From a virus: a DNA stretch of 39,649 bases. Where the stretch lies: positions 1 to 39,649 of the IMG/VR virus record IMGVR_UViG_3300033148_002949. One strand, 5' to 3'. The position numbers were made by a program, and so were the translations under genes. Under the pieces are notes generated by a model. The model did no database searches and had not been told where the DNA came from. It was given only the letters and a program-made list of their open reading frames with translations. Within the stretch, counting starts at the first letter, position 1. Each line of letters starts with the position of its first letter. Of this stretch, positions 1-6,252 are shown one piece after another.

Positions 1-107
1 CCACATATTTCTGTAATAAAGTCTTCTTCAAGAACTTCGGCTTTAATTATTTGCCTTGCTAATTTTACTCTTTTTAAAACTCCTTTTAATATAATATCTT
101 TTAACAT
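1..107 (-). CDS. Hypothetical protein, N-terminal fragment (completed at the right end)
   Basis: The ATG at 107 opens the same reading frame as the gene starting at 39642. The frame runs off the left edge after about 35 codons because the contig was cut inside the repeat. It is not a second gene. Its leader contains the hairpin at 127-158. Confidence 0.9.
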   Translation of the reverse strand, partial: MLKDIILKGVLKRVKLARQIIKAEVLEEDFITEIC

Positions 108-114
108 ATAATTT
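1..114. repeat. Terminal direct repeat, left copy (114 bp)
   Basis: Bases 1-114 are identical to 39536-39649. The repeat lies inside the 71-aa gene that is complete at 39427-39642, so joining the ends restores one uninterrupted gene. This is what an assembled circular or circularly permuted phage genome looks like; a true short terminal redundancy is the alternative. Confidence 0.97.
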
Positions 115-126
115 ATTGTTAATTAG

Positions 127-158
127 AGGGGGTAGAATAGTTATCTAAACCACCCCCT
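127..158 (-). promoter_or_regulatory. Intercistronic hairpin (7-bp G/C stem)
   Basis: AGGGGGT (127-133) pairs perfectly with ACCCCCT (152-158) around an 18-nt loop. The hairpin begins 5 nt after the stop codon of the upstream gene (164-406) and ends about 19 nt before the ATG at 107. No U-tract follows, so it does not look like an intrinsic terminator. Its loop shares GGUUUA with the hairpin at 1256-1285. It belongs to a family of hairpins placed directly after stop codons in this genome. Confidence 0.7.
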
Positions 159-163
159 TTGTT

Positions 164-406
164 TTATTTTGCACCCCATTCTTTCAATTTTAGTTGCTCT
201 TTGATACATTGTTTTCTGCCAATTATTCCACAGCGGTACTTACACAATGATATACCTACTCTTTTGCCCTTTTTAAGTATAATTATCTTGGTATATCTCC
301 CACATTTTTCCTCTAATGGGAAACTACAACAAAGTGGTTCTAAAATCTCTGGGTAGAATAACAAGCAGTTATCTAATTTCCGTTTCTTTTTCTTAAATAT
401 TCTCAT
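164..406 (-). CDS. Small cysteine-rich basic protein (80 aa)
   Basis: I do not recognise the family. The 80-residue protein begins with a Lys/Arg-rich stretch (residues 2-10) and has scattered cysteines (including CC near 26-27 and a CKYRC pair near 55-59) that could bind metal. The start is well supported: the ATG overlaps the HNH gene stop as ATGA (403-406) and is preceded by AAAGGAGGG at good spacing, one of the few clear ribosome-binding sites in this genome. It is probably translated with the HNH gene upstream. Confidence 0.75.
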   Translation of the reverse strand: MRIFKKKKRKLDNCLLFYPEILEPLCCSFPLEEKCGRYTKIIILKKGKRVGISLCKYRCGIIGRKQCIKEQLKLKEWGAK

Positions 407-762
407 TTTTCTCCCTCCTTTAACCTGTGATAGCGGTTCTTAAATACTTTTGGCTTATCCCAGCCATTCTTCTTCATAAAACCAATACTTCTCATCTGTG
501 GCGGTGCTTCTGTTTTCTGAAGTTGTTGAATAATATTCAGTAAAAAATCTATGTTGTCATCAAGCATTTCATCGTGGACTATTCTCTCACATCTTTTACA
601 TAGTATTGCTATATTTTCTTTAGCACCTGTTCCTCCTAATCTTCTCGGTTTTTTGTGATGTTTAACTAAATCTTTAGTAGTTCCACAGAATAAACATCTT
701 CTCTCTTTCGCCATTTTCTTTAATACCTTGCCTTTGACTTTTCTTTTCTTTCGCTTCTTCAT
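403..762 (-). CDS. Small HNH endonuclease-like protein (119 aa)
   Basis: A Lys/Arg-rich N-terminus (first 20 residues) is followed by a compact HNH fold. CLFCG supplies the first Cys pair, VKHHKKPRRLGG holds the catalytic His motif, and ENIAILCKRCERIVH gives the Asn, the second Cys pair and the final His. HNH proteins nick or cut DNA as homing endonucleases or packaging cofactors. The frame is open to a GTG at 771, but the ATG at 762 lies 8 nt after a perfect AGGAGG and is the likely start. The gene follows the structured leader at 807-899. It could be a free-standing homing endonuclease. Confidence 0.88.
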   Translation of the reverse strand: MKKRKKRKVKGKVLKKMAKERRCLFCGTTKDLVKHHKKPRRLGGTGAKENIAILCKRCERIVHDEMLDDNIDFLLNIIQQLQKTEAPPQMRSIGFMKKNGWDKPKVFKNRYHRLKEGEK

Positions 763-767
763 TTTTA

Positions 768-792
768 TCACCTCCTATTTAGTTTTTAATTT
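768..792 (-). repeat. 25-nt duplicated ribosome-binding leader, copy 1
   Basis: Twenty-five bases here are identical to 1859-1883. On the minus strand each copy carries AAAACTAAATAGGAGGTGA, with AGGAGG 8 nt before the ATG of its gene (762 and 1853). Most genes in this genome have no SD at all, so two unrelated genes sharing one SD-bearing leader is notable. Confidence 0.9.
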
Positions 793-806
793 ACTTAATA
801 ATTCTC

Positions 807-899
807 TTTTGGGGAAATATAGGTAGAGATAATCGTCATTATCTCCTTACCGTGCTTCTGTTGCCTCACGGCAGGACTTGTTCTATTATTCCCCCAAAA
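807..899 (-). ncRNA. Structured leader, predicted three-way junction
   Basis: Three stems can be read on the minus strand. P1 pairs 807-819 with 887-899 (13 bp, one G-U). P2 is a perfect 8-bp hairpin (826-833 with 838-845) closing a 4-nt loop, GACG in the minus RNA. P3 pairs 848-854 with 867-873 (7 bp, one G-U). The stop codon of the upstream gene (886-888) is partly inside P1, so translation of that gene would disrupt it. The SD of the HNH gene lies about 30 nt downstream. It resembles a cis-regulatory leader, but I cannot match it to a known riboswitch. Confidence 0.6.
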
Positions 900-1236
900 A
901 AGAACTATTTATATTTAATAAACTTTTTATATCTTCAAATGAAACAATTGCTCTATCTGCTAATTTTTTTAATTGTTCTTTTTCTTTGTTTGTTAAAAAT
1001 CTCTCATATCCAATAGAATTAAATGGATATTGACTACGACACAATTGACTTCTTAAAAGATAGTTCTCCGTTTCCAATTGATTATTGCGAGATTTAACCA
1101 TACCATAATCCCAATATGGACTTATTGGAGGAGGGGTTATTAAAGAAGATACATTAGTCTCAGGAATTTGACCCATAATAAAACCTATTATGAATACTAC
1201 TATACCTATAATTATTCCTATAATTATTGTTGTCAT
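886..1236 (-). CDS. Membrane-anchored hypothetical protein (116 aa)
   Basis: The family is not recognised. An N-terminal hydrophobic segment (about residues 3-23, rich in Ile, Gly and Val) should anchor it in the inner membrane. A Pro-rich linker (about 34-40) leads to a soluble C-terminal part with short helical stretches. The start has no SD and is preceded by a hairpin (1256-1285) and an A/T-rich leader. The stop codon is embedded in the P1 stem of the following leader. Confidence 0.75.
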   Translation of the reverse strand: MTTIIIGIIIGIVVFIIGFIMGQIPETNVSSLITPPPISPYWDYGMVKSRNNQLETENYLLRSQLCRSQYPFNSIGYERFLTNKEKEQLKKLADRAIVSFEDIKSLLNINSSFLGE

Positions 1237-1255
1237 ATATTTATATTTTATTTAG

Positions 1256-1285
1256 GAGGGGCAGTCGTTTGTTAAACCACCCCTC
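1256..1285 (-). promoter_or_regulatory. Intercistronic hairpin (6-bp G/C stem)
   Basis: GAGGGG (1256-1261) pairs with CCCCTC (1280-1285). The loop can form a small inner GUUU/AAAC stem. The hairpin starts 1 nt after the HAD gene stop and ends about 20 nt before the ATG at 1236; no U-tract follows. GGGGUGGUUUA is shared with the hairpin at 127-158. Confidence 0.65.
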
Positions 1286-1286
1286 A

Positions 1287-1853
1287 TTAGTTTGGTTGCA
1301 TTCCCTTCAATATTGTGTGAATATCGTTCCAATCGTTAGCCCGATAGCCGAATGGATATTTAAGATTATAATCCTGTGTATAGCAGATAGTTGCTAAGCA
1401 TTGTTCTCTTAAAGCGAATAATACTCTGGATTCATCGTCGATTATTACATCGGGACATTCTAACACTGCTATTTCCAGCTTTCTTAAATGGGCATCTTTC
1501 CTATCCACAAAGATTAAGTCGCCGTAAGGCATTTTATTTAATCCCAGAGAATAGGCAGTTGCTTCTTCTAATGCTGGATTTCTTGCTGTGCAATACAATA
1601 TCTCGTTCTTAGGATTTCTCATAAATATCCTCAAGACTTCTCTTGCTCCTTTATATGCTTTAAGTTCGGCATAAAATTGGTCGTTTTGGAACATTTGCAT
1701 TGTCCACTTTCCTGATTTTGTCCTCCAGTAAGAGTCATCTTTATCTTTTAGTGCTTCCCAATCTAACTCTTTGCCGAATAGTGCTTTGTGTAATATATCT
1801 ATTTCGTGATATGTTGGGAATAAAGTTCCATCAAGGTCAATCATTATCAGCAT
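1287..1853 (-). CDS. HAD-superfamily 5'-nucleotidase-like phosphatase (188 aa)
   Basis: The HAD motifs are in order: DLDGT at residues 6-10 (nucleophile Asp6, acid/base Asp8), a Thr in LYCTARN as motif II, Lys in DRKDA as motif III, and VIIDDES supplying the motif IV aspartates. The size and cap fit phage deoxy-5'-nucleotidases, which dephosphorylate nucleoside monophosphates and so adjust the nucleotide pool. The frame extends to a GTG at 1862, but the ATG at 1853 is 8 nt from AGGAGG and is the better start. It lies in the same module as the diphosphohydrolase-like gene at 2375-2698. The substrate is inferred. Confidence 0.88.
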   Translation of the reverse strand: MLIMIDLDGTLFPTYHEIDILHKALFGKELDWEALKDKDDSYWRTKSGKWTMQMFQNDQFYAELKAYKGAREVLRIFMRNPKNEILYCTARNPALEEATAYSLGLNKMPYGDLIFVDRKDAHLRKLEIAVLECPDVIIDDESRVLFALREQCLATICYTQDYNLKYPFGYRANDWNDIHTILKGMQPN

Positions 1854-1858
1854 ACTTT

Positions 1859-1883
1859 TCACCTCCTATTTAGTTTTTAATTT
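1859..1883 (-). repeat. 25-nt duplicated ribosome-binding leader, copy 2
   Basis: Identical to 768-792. It supplies AGGAGG 8 nt before the ATG at 1853 of the HAD nucleotidase gene. Confidence 0.9.
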
Positions 1884-1895
1884 TCTCTCTCAAGA

Positions 1896-1954
1896 GTAGG
1901 GCTGAAAAAGTATGAGAAGAATCTTTAGTCGAGACCCAAAAAGGTCAGCCCTAC
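1896..1954 (-). promoter_or_regulatory. Hairpin in the HAD nucleotidase leader (10-bp stem)
   Basis: GTAGGGCTGA (1896-1905) is perfectly complementary to TCAGCCCTAC (1945-1954), enclosing 39 nt. It lies between the stop of the upstream gene (1973) and the SD-bearing leader of the nucleotidase. There is no U-tract. It occupies the same position relative to the 25-nt leader as the three-way junction does at the HNH gene. Confidence 0.7.
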
Positions 1955-1972
1955 ACTTCAAAAAATAAATTA

Positions 1973-2227
1973 TTAAAGTTTTAATTTTCTAATCTTTTTT
2001 ACTGCTCCACAAGGGATAAATTCTAAGTGTAAAAATGGCATAGAATCTGGGTCATCTTGTTTTCCCATAGAAAGAATAATAAAATTCTTATCTTTTTTAA
2101 TAAAATACCCTATTATTTCACAAGCAATATCATTTTTTAAACCATCTTTAATATCTTCTTCATTACTCCAACCACTCTTTCTAAAAGCATCAATCCAAGT
2201 TATTAAAATTTTGTCTCCTTTTTTCAT
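1973..2227 (-). CDS. Conserved small phage protein (84 aa)
   Basis: The plan (KGDKILITWIDA..., then an IIGYFIKKDKN strand pair, ending in a basic KKIRKL) is one I associate with a widespread small phage protein of unknown function. It is short, mainly beta and soluble. The start has no SD; TAAAAAATAAAAATATG precedes it. It sits among nucleotide-metabolism genes, but no function should be assigned from that. Confidence 0.8.
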   Translation of the reverse strand: MKKGDKILITWIDAFRKSGWSNEEDIKDGLKNDIACEIIGYFIKKDKNFIILSMGKQDDPDSMPFLHLEFIPCGAVKKIRKLKL

Positions 2228-2246
2228 ATTTTTATTTTTTAAATTC

Positions 2247-2369
2247 CTATTTTTTCCCTAATTTATTATGTCTTCGTTGACGCTCTGCTTCTGTTCTTGG
2301 GCGACCTGCTCTCCTTTGTCCTGCATTGCCATTGCGAAGACCTGTTCCTTTTTTTGGTAATTTTGCCAT
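2247..2369 (-). CDS. Small basic protein with AT-hook-like GRPR core (40 aa)
   Basis: This short frame fills the gap between its neighbours and has its own ATG and TAG stop. The 40 residues are strongly basic, with AGRPRTEAERQRRH in the middle; GRPR is the core of AT-hook minor-groove binders. A DNA-binding role is possible but rests on composition only. It is 5 nt from the upstream gene and 19 nt from the downstream one, as expected of an operon member. Confidence 0.6.
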   Translation of the reverse strand: MAKLPKKGTGLRNGNAGQRRAGRPRTEAERQRRHNKLGKK

Positions 2370-2374
2370 ATTTT

Positions 2375-2698
2375 TTATTTTAATATCTCGTAAAGGTATC
2401 CCATTGTATTGAATAGAATACCACATAATGCTTTTTCTTTTCCTTCTCGGCTTTTATATCCTCTATGTTCTAACCATAAATCCATAAAATGTCTTGTAAG
2501 GGACTTCATATAAACTTCTTTACTCATTCCCTTTTGCCAGTTATCACTTGCTCTTAACTTTCCATCTGCTTGTTGGCGATGAAAGTGCATATACTGGGCA
2601 TACCTTTGTAATACTATTGGGCTTAAAAATCCTTCTAAATCATATTTTCCATCTTCTGTATCTCTTGTTGCTCCTGTTTTAAATTGACGGATTTTCAT
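2375..2698 (-). CDS. dATP/dGTP diphosphohydrolase N-terminal domain-like protein (107 aa)
   Basis: The sequence resembles the phage domain formerly called DUF5664: FKTGATRDTEDGKYDLEGF at the start, then LQRYAQYMHFHRQQADG, DNWQKG and SLTRHFMDLWLEHRGY. Members are linked to dATP/dGTP hydrolysis in phages with altered nucleotide pools. The protein is only the N-terminal-domain length (107 aa). No PurZ-like adenylosuccinate synthetase or phage polymerase is seen here, so a Z-genome pathway is not supported. Its ATG overlaps the upstream stop by 4 nt. The family call is from memory of the motif pattern. Confidence 0.72.
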   Translation of the reverse strand: MKIRQFKTGATRDTEDGKYDLEGFLSPIVLQRYAQYMHFHRQQADGKLRASDNWQKGMSKEVYMKSLTRHFMDLWLEHRGYKSREGKEKALCGILFNTMGYLYEILK

Positions 2699-2859
2699 AT
2701 ATGCTTTATTATTTTTTTGAAATTCTTATTCATTTTTTCTATCTCCCCTATTATCTCTTTCTTAATCTCTTCTTTTTGCTCTTTTAAATACCTTCTACAA
2801 TCATTGTTTTTTTTGGCAACTAATTGTTTTGTTAATTTTATATATTCCTTATTAGTCAT
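2695..2859 (-). CDS. Small Lys/Glu-rich coiled-coil protein (54 aa)
   Basis: ATG at 2859, TGA at 2695, overlapping the next gene as ATGA. The 54 residues are a continuous charged helix (KEQKEEIKKEIIGEIEKMNK). No family is recognised. It is the first gene after the tandem identical-loop hairpins (2895-2946) and the paired direct repeats, so it would head that transcript or be under the control of those elements. Confidence 0.65.
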   Translation of the reverse strand: MTNKEYIKLTKQLVAKKNNDCRRYLKEQKEEIKKEIIGEIEKMNKNFKKIIKHI

Positions 2860-2861
2860 AA

Positions 2862-2892
2862 TGTATAGATTTATCTTTATTTTGTATAGATT
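2862..2892. repeat. Paired direct repeats (TGTATAGATTT)
   Basis: TGTATAGATTT occurs at 2862-2872 and again at 2882-2892, 20 bp apart and so on the same face of the helix. The pair lies between the tandem hairpins and the start codon at 2859. It could be an operator, but no promoter consensus is visible beside it. Confidence 0.6.
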
Positions 2893-2894
2893 TC

Positions 2895-2946
2895 AACCTG
2901 TTCCATTTTTGCACAGGTTCAGTATGTTCCATTTTTGCACATACTG
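2895..2946 (-). ncRNA. Tandem hairpins with identical loops and different stems
   Basis: Hairpin 1 is 2895-2919 (7-bp AACCTGT/ACAGGTT). Hairpin 2 is 2920-2946 (8-bp CAGTATGT/ACATACTG). Both enclose the same 11-nt loop, so GTTCCATTTTTGCAC is shared in full while the outer stem bases differ yet stay paired. This is compensatory change visible inside one genome and argues for RNA structure. On the minus strand the loop reads GCAAAAAUGGA. The hairpins lie upstream of the 54-aa gene and could bind a protein or RNA in control of the early operon. Confidence 0.75.
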
Positions 2947-2993
2947 ATTTCGTCTAAATATCCTATGTGGCGTAACCTTTAGTTTATTGCTCA

Positions 2994-3161
2994 TTAATAT
3001 ATAAACCACGAACTAATAATAACTGCAAACATAACTAAGATTAAACTTGCTAAGATATTTTGATTCATTACTACTTCTAAGGCCGATATTGTTCCTACTA
3101 TTATTAGGGCAAAGATTAACATTCCTTTGTCCATATTCTCGTTTTTAAATATTGGTTTCAT
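2994..3161 (-). CDS. Small two-pass membrane protein (55 aa)
   Basis: From ATG 3161 the protein has a short polar head (KPIFKNENMDKG) and two hydrophobic segments (about residues 14-31 and 36-54) joined by an Asn-rich turn, ending at the membrane. The frame is open to 3251, but that start would overlap the phosphoesterase gene; the ATG at 3161 lies 10 nt after the hairpin 3172-3204, the same arrangement seen at other genes here. It could be a holin-like or superinfection-exclusion protein; this is not determined. Confidence 0.65.
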   Translation of the reverse strand: MKPIFKNENMDKGMLIFALIIVGTISALEVVMNQNILASLILVMFAVIISSWFIY

Positions 3162-3171
3162 AAGTTTAGGT

Positions 3172-3204
3172 GAGAGAGCATAGAGGTCGTGGCTACGCTC
3201 TCTC
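3172..3204 (-). promoter_or_regulatory. Intercistronic hairpin (12-bp stem)
   Basis: GAGAGAGC (3172-3179) pairs with GCTCTCTC (3197-3204), and four more pairs (one G-U on the minus strand) extend the stem inward to a 9-nt loop. It begins 6 nt after the phosphoesterase stop and ends 10 nt before ATG 3161. No U-tract is present. Confidence 0.75.
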
Positions 3205-3210
3205 TTTGTT

Positions 3211-3963
3211 TTAATATCTCTTACCACTTGGGGCAATAAACTTTCCATCAAATATAGAAATTACAGGGAACAAGCTAAAGATTTTTTTAGTAAAATAGAA
3301 TACCAGAAAACCATTTACCCAAGAGTGAGGTCTATTTCTCATAAAGTCAGGATTCATCTCGCAACCACAGGGCAAGGACATTCCAGTATGGGGTTCATTT
3401 TCCACTGGTGTTATCTTGGCATATGTCTGAGGACTATGAACATGACCATATACTACATTCTTTTCGTAGACATTAACTGTCTTTTTGGCGTGTGCCTGAT
3501 TTGTATATTGTCCGTGGATAAAATAAACCTTACCAACCTTGGCGTATTCGCCATATTTATATACTTCCCAGCCTCTTTCTTTTAGGTGCAGATTATTCTC
3601 AATCTCCCAGTATCCTTCTCCTCCTCGTTCTTTATCAATAGCAAGTTCTACCCAATCTTCGTGATTACCATTCAACCAAATTTTTCTACAATCTTTGGGA
3701 AGGGCTTTTTCTAATGGGTCAAGCATATCCTTTTTAAATTCAGTATATTCAGCGAGTATTCTTTTCCCCTCCATCTTCCTTTCTCTTTTCTTTTCTTTCA
3801 TCCAATGGTCAATAGCATCAAAATTCATATTATCTCCACCAAAAACAAATACATCAGGTTTTTTCTTTCTAACAAGTTTCAGAAAGTTTTTCCAAAGAGG
3901 TCTATTGTGGTGAGGATGGTGTGCATCATAATATGCTAATCCTGTTTTTTGTAATACTGTCAT
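3211..3963 (-). CDS. Calcineurin-like metallophosphoesterase (250 aa)
   Basis: All metal-binding motifs are visible, counted from ATG 3963: DAH (13-15), GGDNMN (43-47), GNHED (near 95), an isolated His in FIHGQ (near 147) and GHVH (near 170). This is the dinuclear-metal phosphoesterase fold; phage members act on nucleotides, RNA or DNA ends. The frame is open to ATG 4056, which touches the upstream stop, but GGAAAGGAG lies 9 nt before ATG 3963 and the extra 31 residues are only a Lys/Glu-rich leader, so 3963 is preferred. It could instead be translated from 4056 with a basic extension. Confidence 0.88.
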   Translation of the reverse strand: MTVLQKTGLAYYDAHHPHHNRPLWKNFLKLVRKKKPDVFVFGGDNMNFDAIDHWMKEKKRERKMEGKRILAEYTEFKKDMLDPLEKALPKDCRKIWLNGNHEDWVELAIDKERGGEGYWEIENNLHLKERGWEVYKYGEYAKVGKVYFIHGQYTNQAHAKKTVNVYEKNVVYGHVHSPQTYAKITPVENEPHTGMSLPCGCEMNPDFMRNRPHSWVNGFLVFYFTKKIFSLFPVISIFDGKFIAPSGKRY

Positions 3964-4055
3964 TTCTTTCATCTCCTTTCCTTTTTTAATTTTTAATTTA
4001 CCTTTCTTACGACCTTCTTCTTTTTCTTTTAGCATATTTTCTTTCAGCCTTTTCA

Positions 4056-4622
4056 TTATTTACTATCTAAAAATTCTTCTAATTGTTCTTTTGTATTATT
4101 CCTACGACCATATATTTTATGGAATAAATCATGACATTTTTTGCAAAAAGTGATTCCATTATCTATAGCAAAGCGTAATTCTGGATATTCGGCAAAGTTT
4201 TTAATATGATGAGAATGTAAATAAATCGCTTTACCTTTCTCACTCATTGATCCACATTTTTGACAAGTCCAAGCATCTCTTGCAAACACTGCCTCTCTCC
4301 ATAAACGGATTTCTATACTACTTCTTATTTTATGATTTTCTGGAGTAATTCCTCCTTTAAAATTAGGATTATCTTTACCTGTCGGAAAACTATAAGCATT
4401 TGCTGGTTTTGGATGTCCTATATGAGAATCCCTTAACTTCTGTATCATTTTTTCTGGTAAGTATTTATCTTGCCAATAATGAGCATTATTCTTTTTAATC
4501 TTCTTTTTATGTTCTTCGGATAAAGGTATCCCCTTGAGTTTCTTTCTTATTTTCTCTCTTGTTTCTTGAGAAGTTTTATGTCCCTTAACAAATCTTCCCT
4601 TTTTATCTCTTTCTTTTTCCAT
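4056..4622 (-). CDS. HNH homing endonuclease with NUMOD3-type repeats (188 aa)
   Basis: The N-terminal part carries NUMOD3-like DNA-binding motifs (KGHKTSQETREKIRKKLKG and PLSEEHKKKIKK). The C-terminal HNH domain shows RDAWTCQKCG, then LHSHHIKNFAEYPELRF and the second Cys pair in ITFCKKCHDLFH. This domain order is typical of free-standing phage homing endonucleases. It is inserted between the 3D-domain and phosphoesterase genes, overlapping the latter's longest frame by 1 nt. Confidence 0.92.
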   Translation of the reverse strand: MEKERDKKGRFVKGHKTSQETREKIRKKLKGIPLSEEHKKKIKKNNAHYWQDKYLPEKMIQKLRDSHIGHPKPANAYSFPTGKDNPNFKGGITPENHKIRSSIEIRLWREAVFARDAWTCQKCGSMSEKGKAIYLHSHHIKNFAEYPELRFAIDNGITFCKKCHDLFHKIYGRRNNTKEQLEEFLDSK

Positions 4623-4623
4623 T

Positions 4624-5106
4624 TTACTCTATCAACTTATAATATACAATTTCTTCAGTTTGCCGACCAAACTCTTTGGCCTCCTCAATATCAAACATTA
4701 AAATATCAAAATGTTCACAACCATATCTCTTGTTCATTCTATCCTGAACCTCAAGAGATTTACCACCTATTTTAACTTCTGTGCCAAATGGTAAACAATT
4801 ATTTGCTACATATCCCTCTTTAACCTTTTTACCCGAAGCAGTTATATCTGGCGTTGAATCACACTGCCACCAGACAGGATTGTATGCTGACAGACTTGCT
4901 AATACTTTATGTTCTGTGAACATATATGGTGGCGCTTGTGCTATTAAATAACTACTTAAATTATATTCAACCTTTTCTTCTGGCACTCTTGCAAAAGCTA
5001 TAAACAATAATGACGCTATGATAATTAATATACAAGATACAATCCAGATAGCCATTGCTTTTTCTGGGTGTATCCATTCTAATGGCGGCTCTTCTTGTTT
5101 AGACAT
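4624..5106 (-). CDS. Membrane-anchored 3D-domain (RlpA-like) protein (160 aa)
   Basis: A single membrane segment (about residues 18-40) precedes an exported domain with the conserved Asp motifs of the 3D / double-psi beta-barrel family: a TPDITASGKKV segment, TEVKIGGKSLEVQDRMN and HFDILMF. Related domains cleave glycan strands (MltA, RlpA, Sps-type lytic transglycosylases). The protein probably acts on peptidoglycan from the membrane. It lies in the early region, far from the amidase/holin lysis genes, so a role in wall remodelling or exclusion is as likely as lysis. The start lacks an SD. Confidence 0.85.
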   Translation of the reverse strand: MSKQEEPPLEWIHPEKAMAIWIVSCILIIIASLLFIAFARVPEEKVEYNLSSYLIAQAPPYMFTEHKVLASLSAYNPVWWQCDSTPDITASGKKVKEGYVANNCLPFGTEVKIGGKSLEVQDRMNKRYGCEHFDILMFDIEEAKEFGRQTEEIVYYKLIE

Positions 5107-5130
5107 AAGTTTTTTATTTATCTTTTGCCT

Positions 5131-5619
5131 TTATCTTAAAACATTTTTAATAAAACTCTTTTCTTTTTCTTCTTCTCTAATTTTCATAATACGATTTTTT
5201 AATATAGCAGAATCTATTCTTTCTCTTTTAGCTTTTAGTTTGATTAAGTTTTTGCCTTCCCGGACTGAAAAATTAACCATTTTAGTATCTCCCCTTTGAT
5301 TCTCTTTGGTGTCTTTTATCTCATTAGGATCAAACTTATAAAAGTATCCTGACTTCTGAATATACATTACAATGTATTTCTTTTCAAAAATGGCTTTGGT
5401 CCAAATCTTTTTAGATACACTTACCACATCACCATAGGTGTCTTTCTTTGCTACTAAATAGAAATCATCTATCCTATTACTAATTATACCATACTTATCG
5501 CTGATTTGTGTCAATATGTGTGGATAATGAAATACTTTTTCAAAGATTAGCATTGCCTCATCTAATATGCTTCTGCTTCCGAATTTTATCTTGGTATTTT
5601 TGAATGATTCTTTAAACAT
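5131..5619 (-). CDS. Hypothetical protein (162 aa)
   Basis: Not recognised. It is soluble, with no signal or membrane segment. The N-terminal two thirds look alpha/beta, with aromatic strands (KKYIVMYIQKSGYFYKF), and the C-terminal third (from about residue 120) is a Lys/Arg/Glu-rich helix. It lies between the C5 methyltransferase (3-nt gap) and the 3D-domain gene, in the same operon. Confidence 0.75.
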   Translation of the reverse strand: MFKESFKNTKIKFGSRSILDEAMLIFEKVFHYPHILTQISDKYGIISNRIDDFYLVAKKDTYGDVVSVSKKIWTKAIFEKKYIVMYIQKSGYFYKFDPNEIKDTKENQRGDTKMVNFSVREGKNLIKLKAKRERIDSAILKNRIMKIREEEKEKSFIKNVLR

Positions 5620-5622
5620 ATA

Positions 5623-6252
5623 TCAAACTAATGTTTTATATTCTCTAAATGCTTCTTGAAAGATATGTAAACCAAGTTCAGGTTCTACACAATTATTTAG
5701 CATTTGTTCTTTTGTTATACTCTTATTCTCTTTAAAATCTTCAAACCCTAATTTTACTTGTTTTGTTTCTAATTTAGCAGTAACAATAGTATCTTCTGCT
5801 TTCAAATTATTTATGTAGAAATTAGTCCAGAAATAATGTCTTCCACATTTTTGCGGTTGTATTAATGGTTTATAATAAGTAATTACATTTTCTACTACGA
5901 ATTTTCCTCTGAATTTTGTTCCTGAAGTATGAAATATCTGATTTAAAAAAATAATCTCTTGCCATAGTTTCATATCTGGATAAATAGCTTTAGTGTTACC
6001 AGAACCAACTCCAGCTATATTTCTTATTCTACTATGGCTCTGACAAGGCGGAGATGTCCATATAAAATCATAATTGTCAAAATTTTCTAATAAATACTGA
6101 TGAGCATCTGCTATTATAACTTGATCTTTTGGAAAAAAACTTTTATATACTTTTCCTACATCTGGATTAAATTCAACAGCAGTTATTTCGTGTTCATCTC
6201 CCCATAGTTTTCTATTGCCACCTATTCCACTATATAAATTAAGTATTTTCAT
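5623..6252 (-). CDS. DNA cytosine-5 methyltransferase, compact phage form (209 aa)
   Basis: Motif I is NLYSGIGGNRKLW (residues 5-17, SAM binding). Motif IV is SPPCQSHSR with catalytic Cys70, and motif VI is FVVENV (near 118-123). At 209 aa it is about half a normal bacterial C5 methyltransferase; little room remains for a full target-recognition domain after residue 150. Such short forms are common in phages and may protect phage DNA from restriction. No partner endonuclease is visible. It overlaps the NinB-like gene by 4 nt (ATGA). Confidence 0.92.
   Translation of the reverse strand: MKILNLYSGIGGNRKLWGDEHEITAVEFNPDVGKVYKSFFPKDQVIIADAHQYLLENFDNYDFIWTSPPCQSHSRIRNIAGVGSGNTKAIYPDMKLWQEIIFLNQIFHTSGTKFRGKFVVENVITYYKPLIQPQKCGRHYFWTNFYINNLKAEDTIVTAKLETKQVKLGFEDFKENKSITKEQMLNNCVEPELGLHIFQEAFREYKTLV

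Noticed and set aside
807-899. HEARO/omega RNA beside an HNH gene
   Set aside because: The HNH protein is 119 aa and lacks RuvC and IscB features; the predicted fold does not match an omega RNA.
2375-2698. Z-genome (2-aminoadenine) pathway
   Set aside because: Only a diphosphohydrolase-like N-terminal domain is seen; PurZ, DatZ and a suitable polymerase are absent.
2895-2946. CRISPR-like repeat pair
   Set aside because: Only two units, no spacer between them, and the repeated part is a hairpin loop with different flanks; no cas gene is present.
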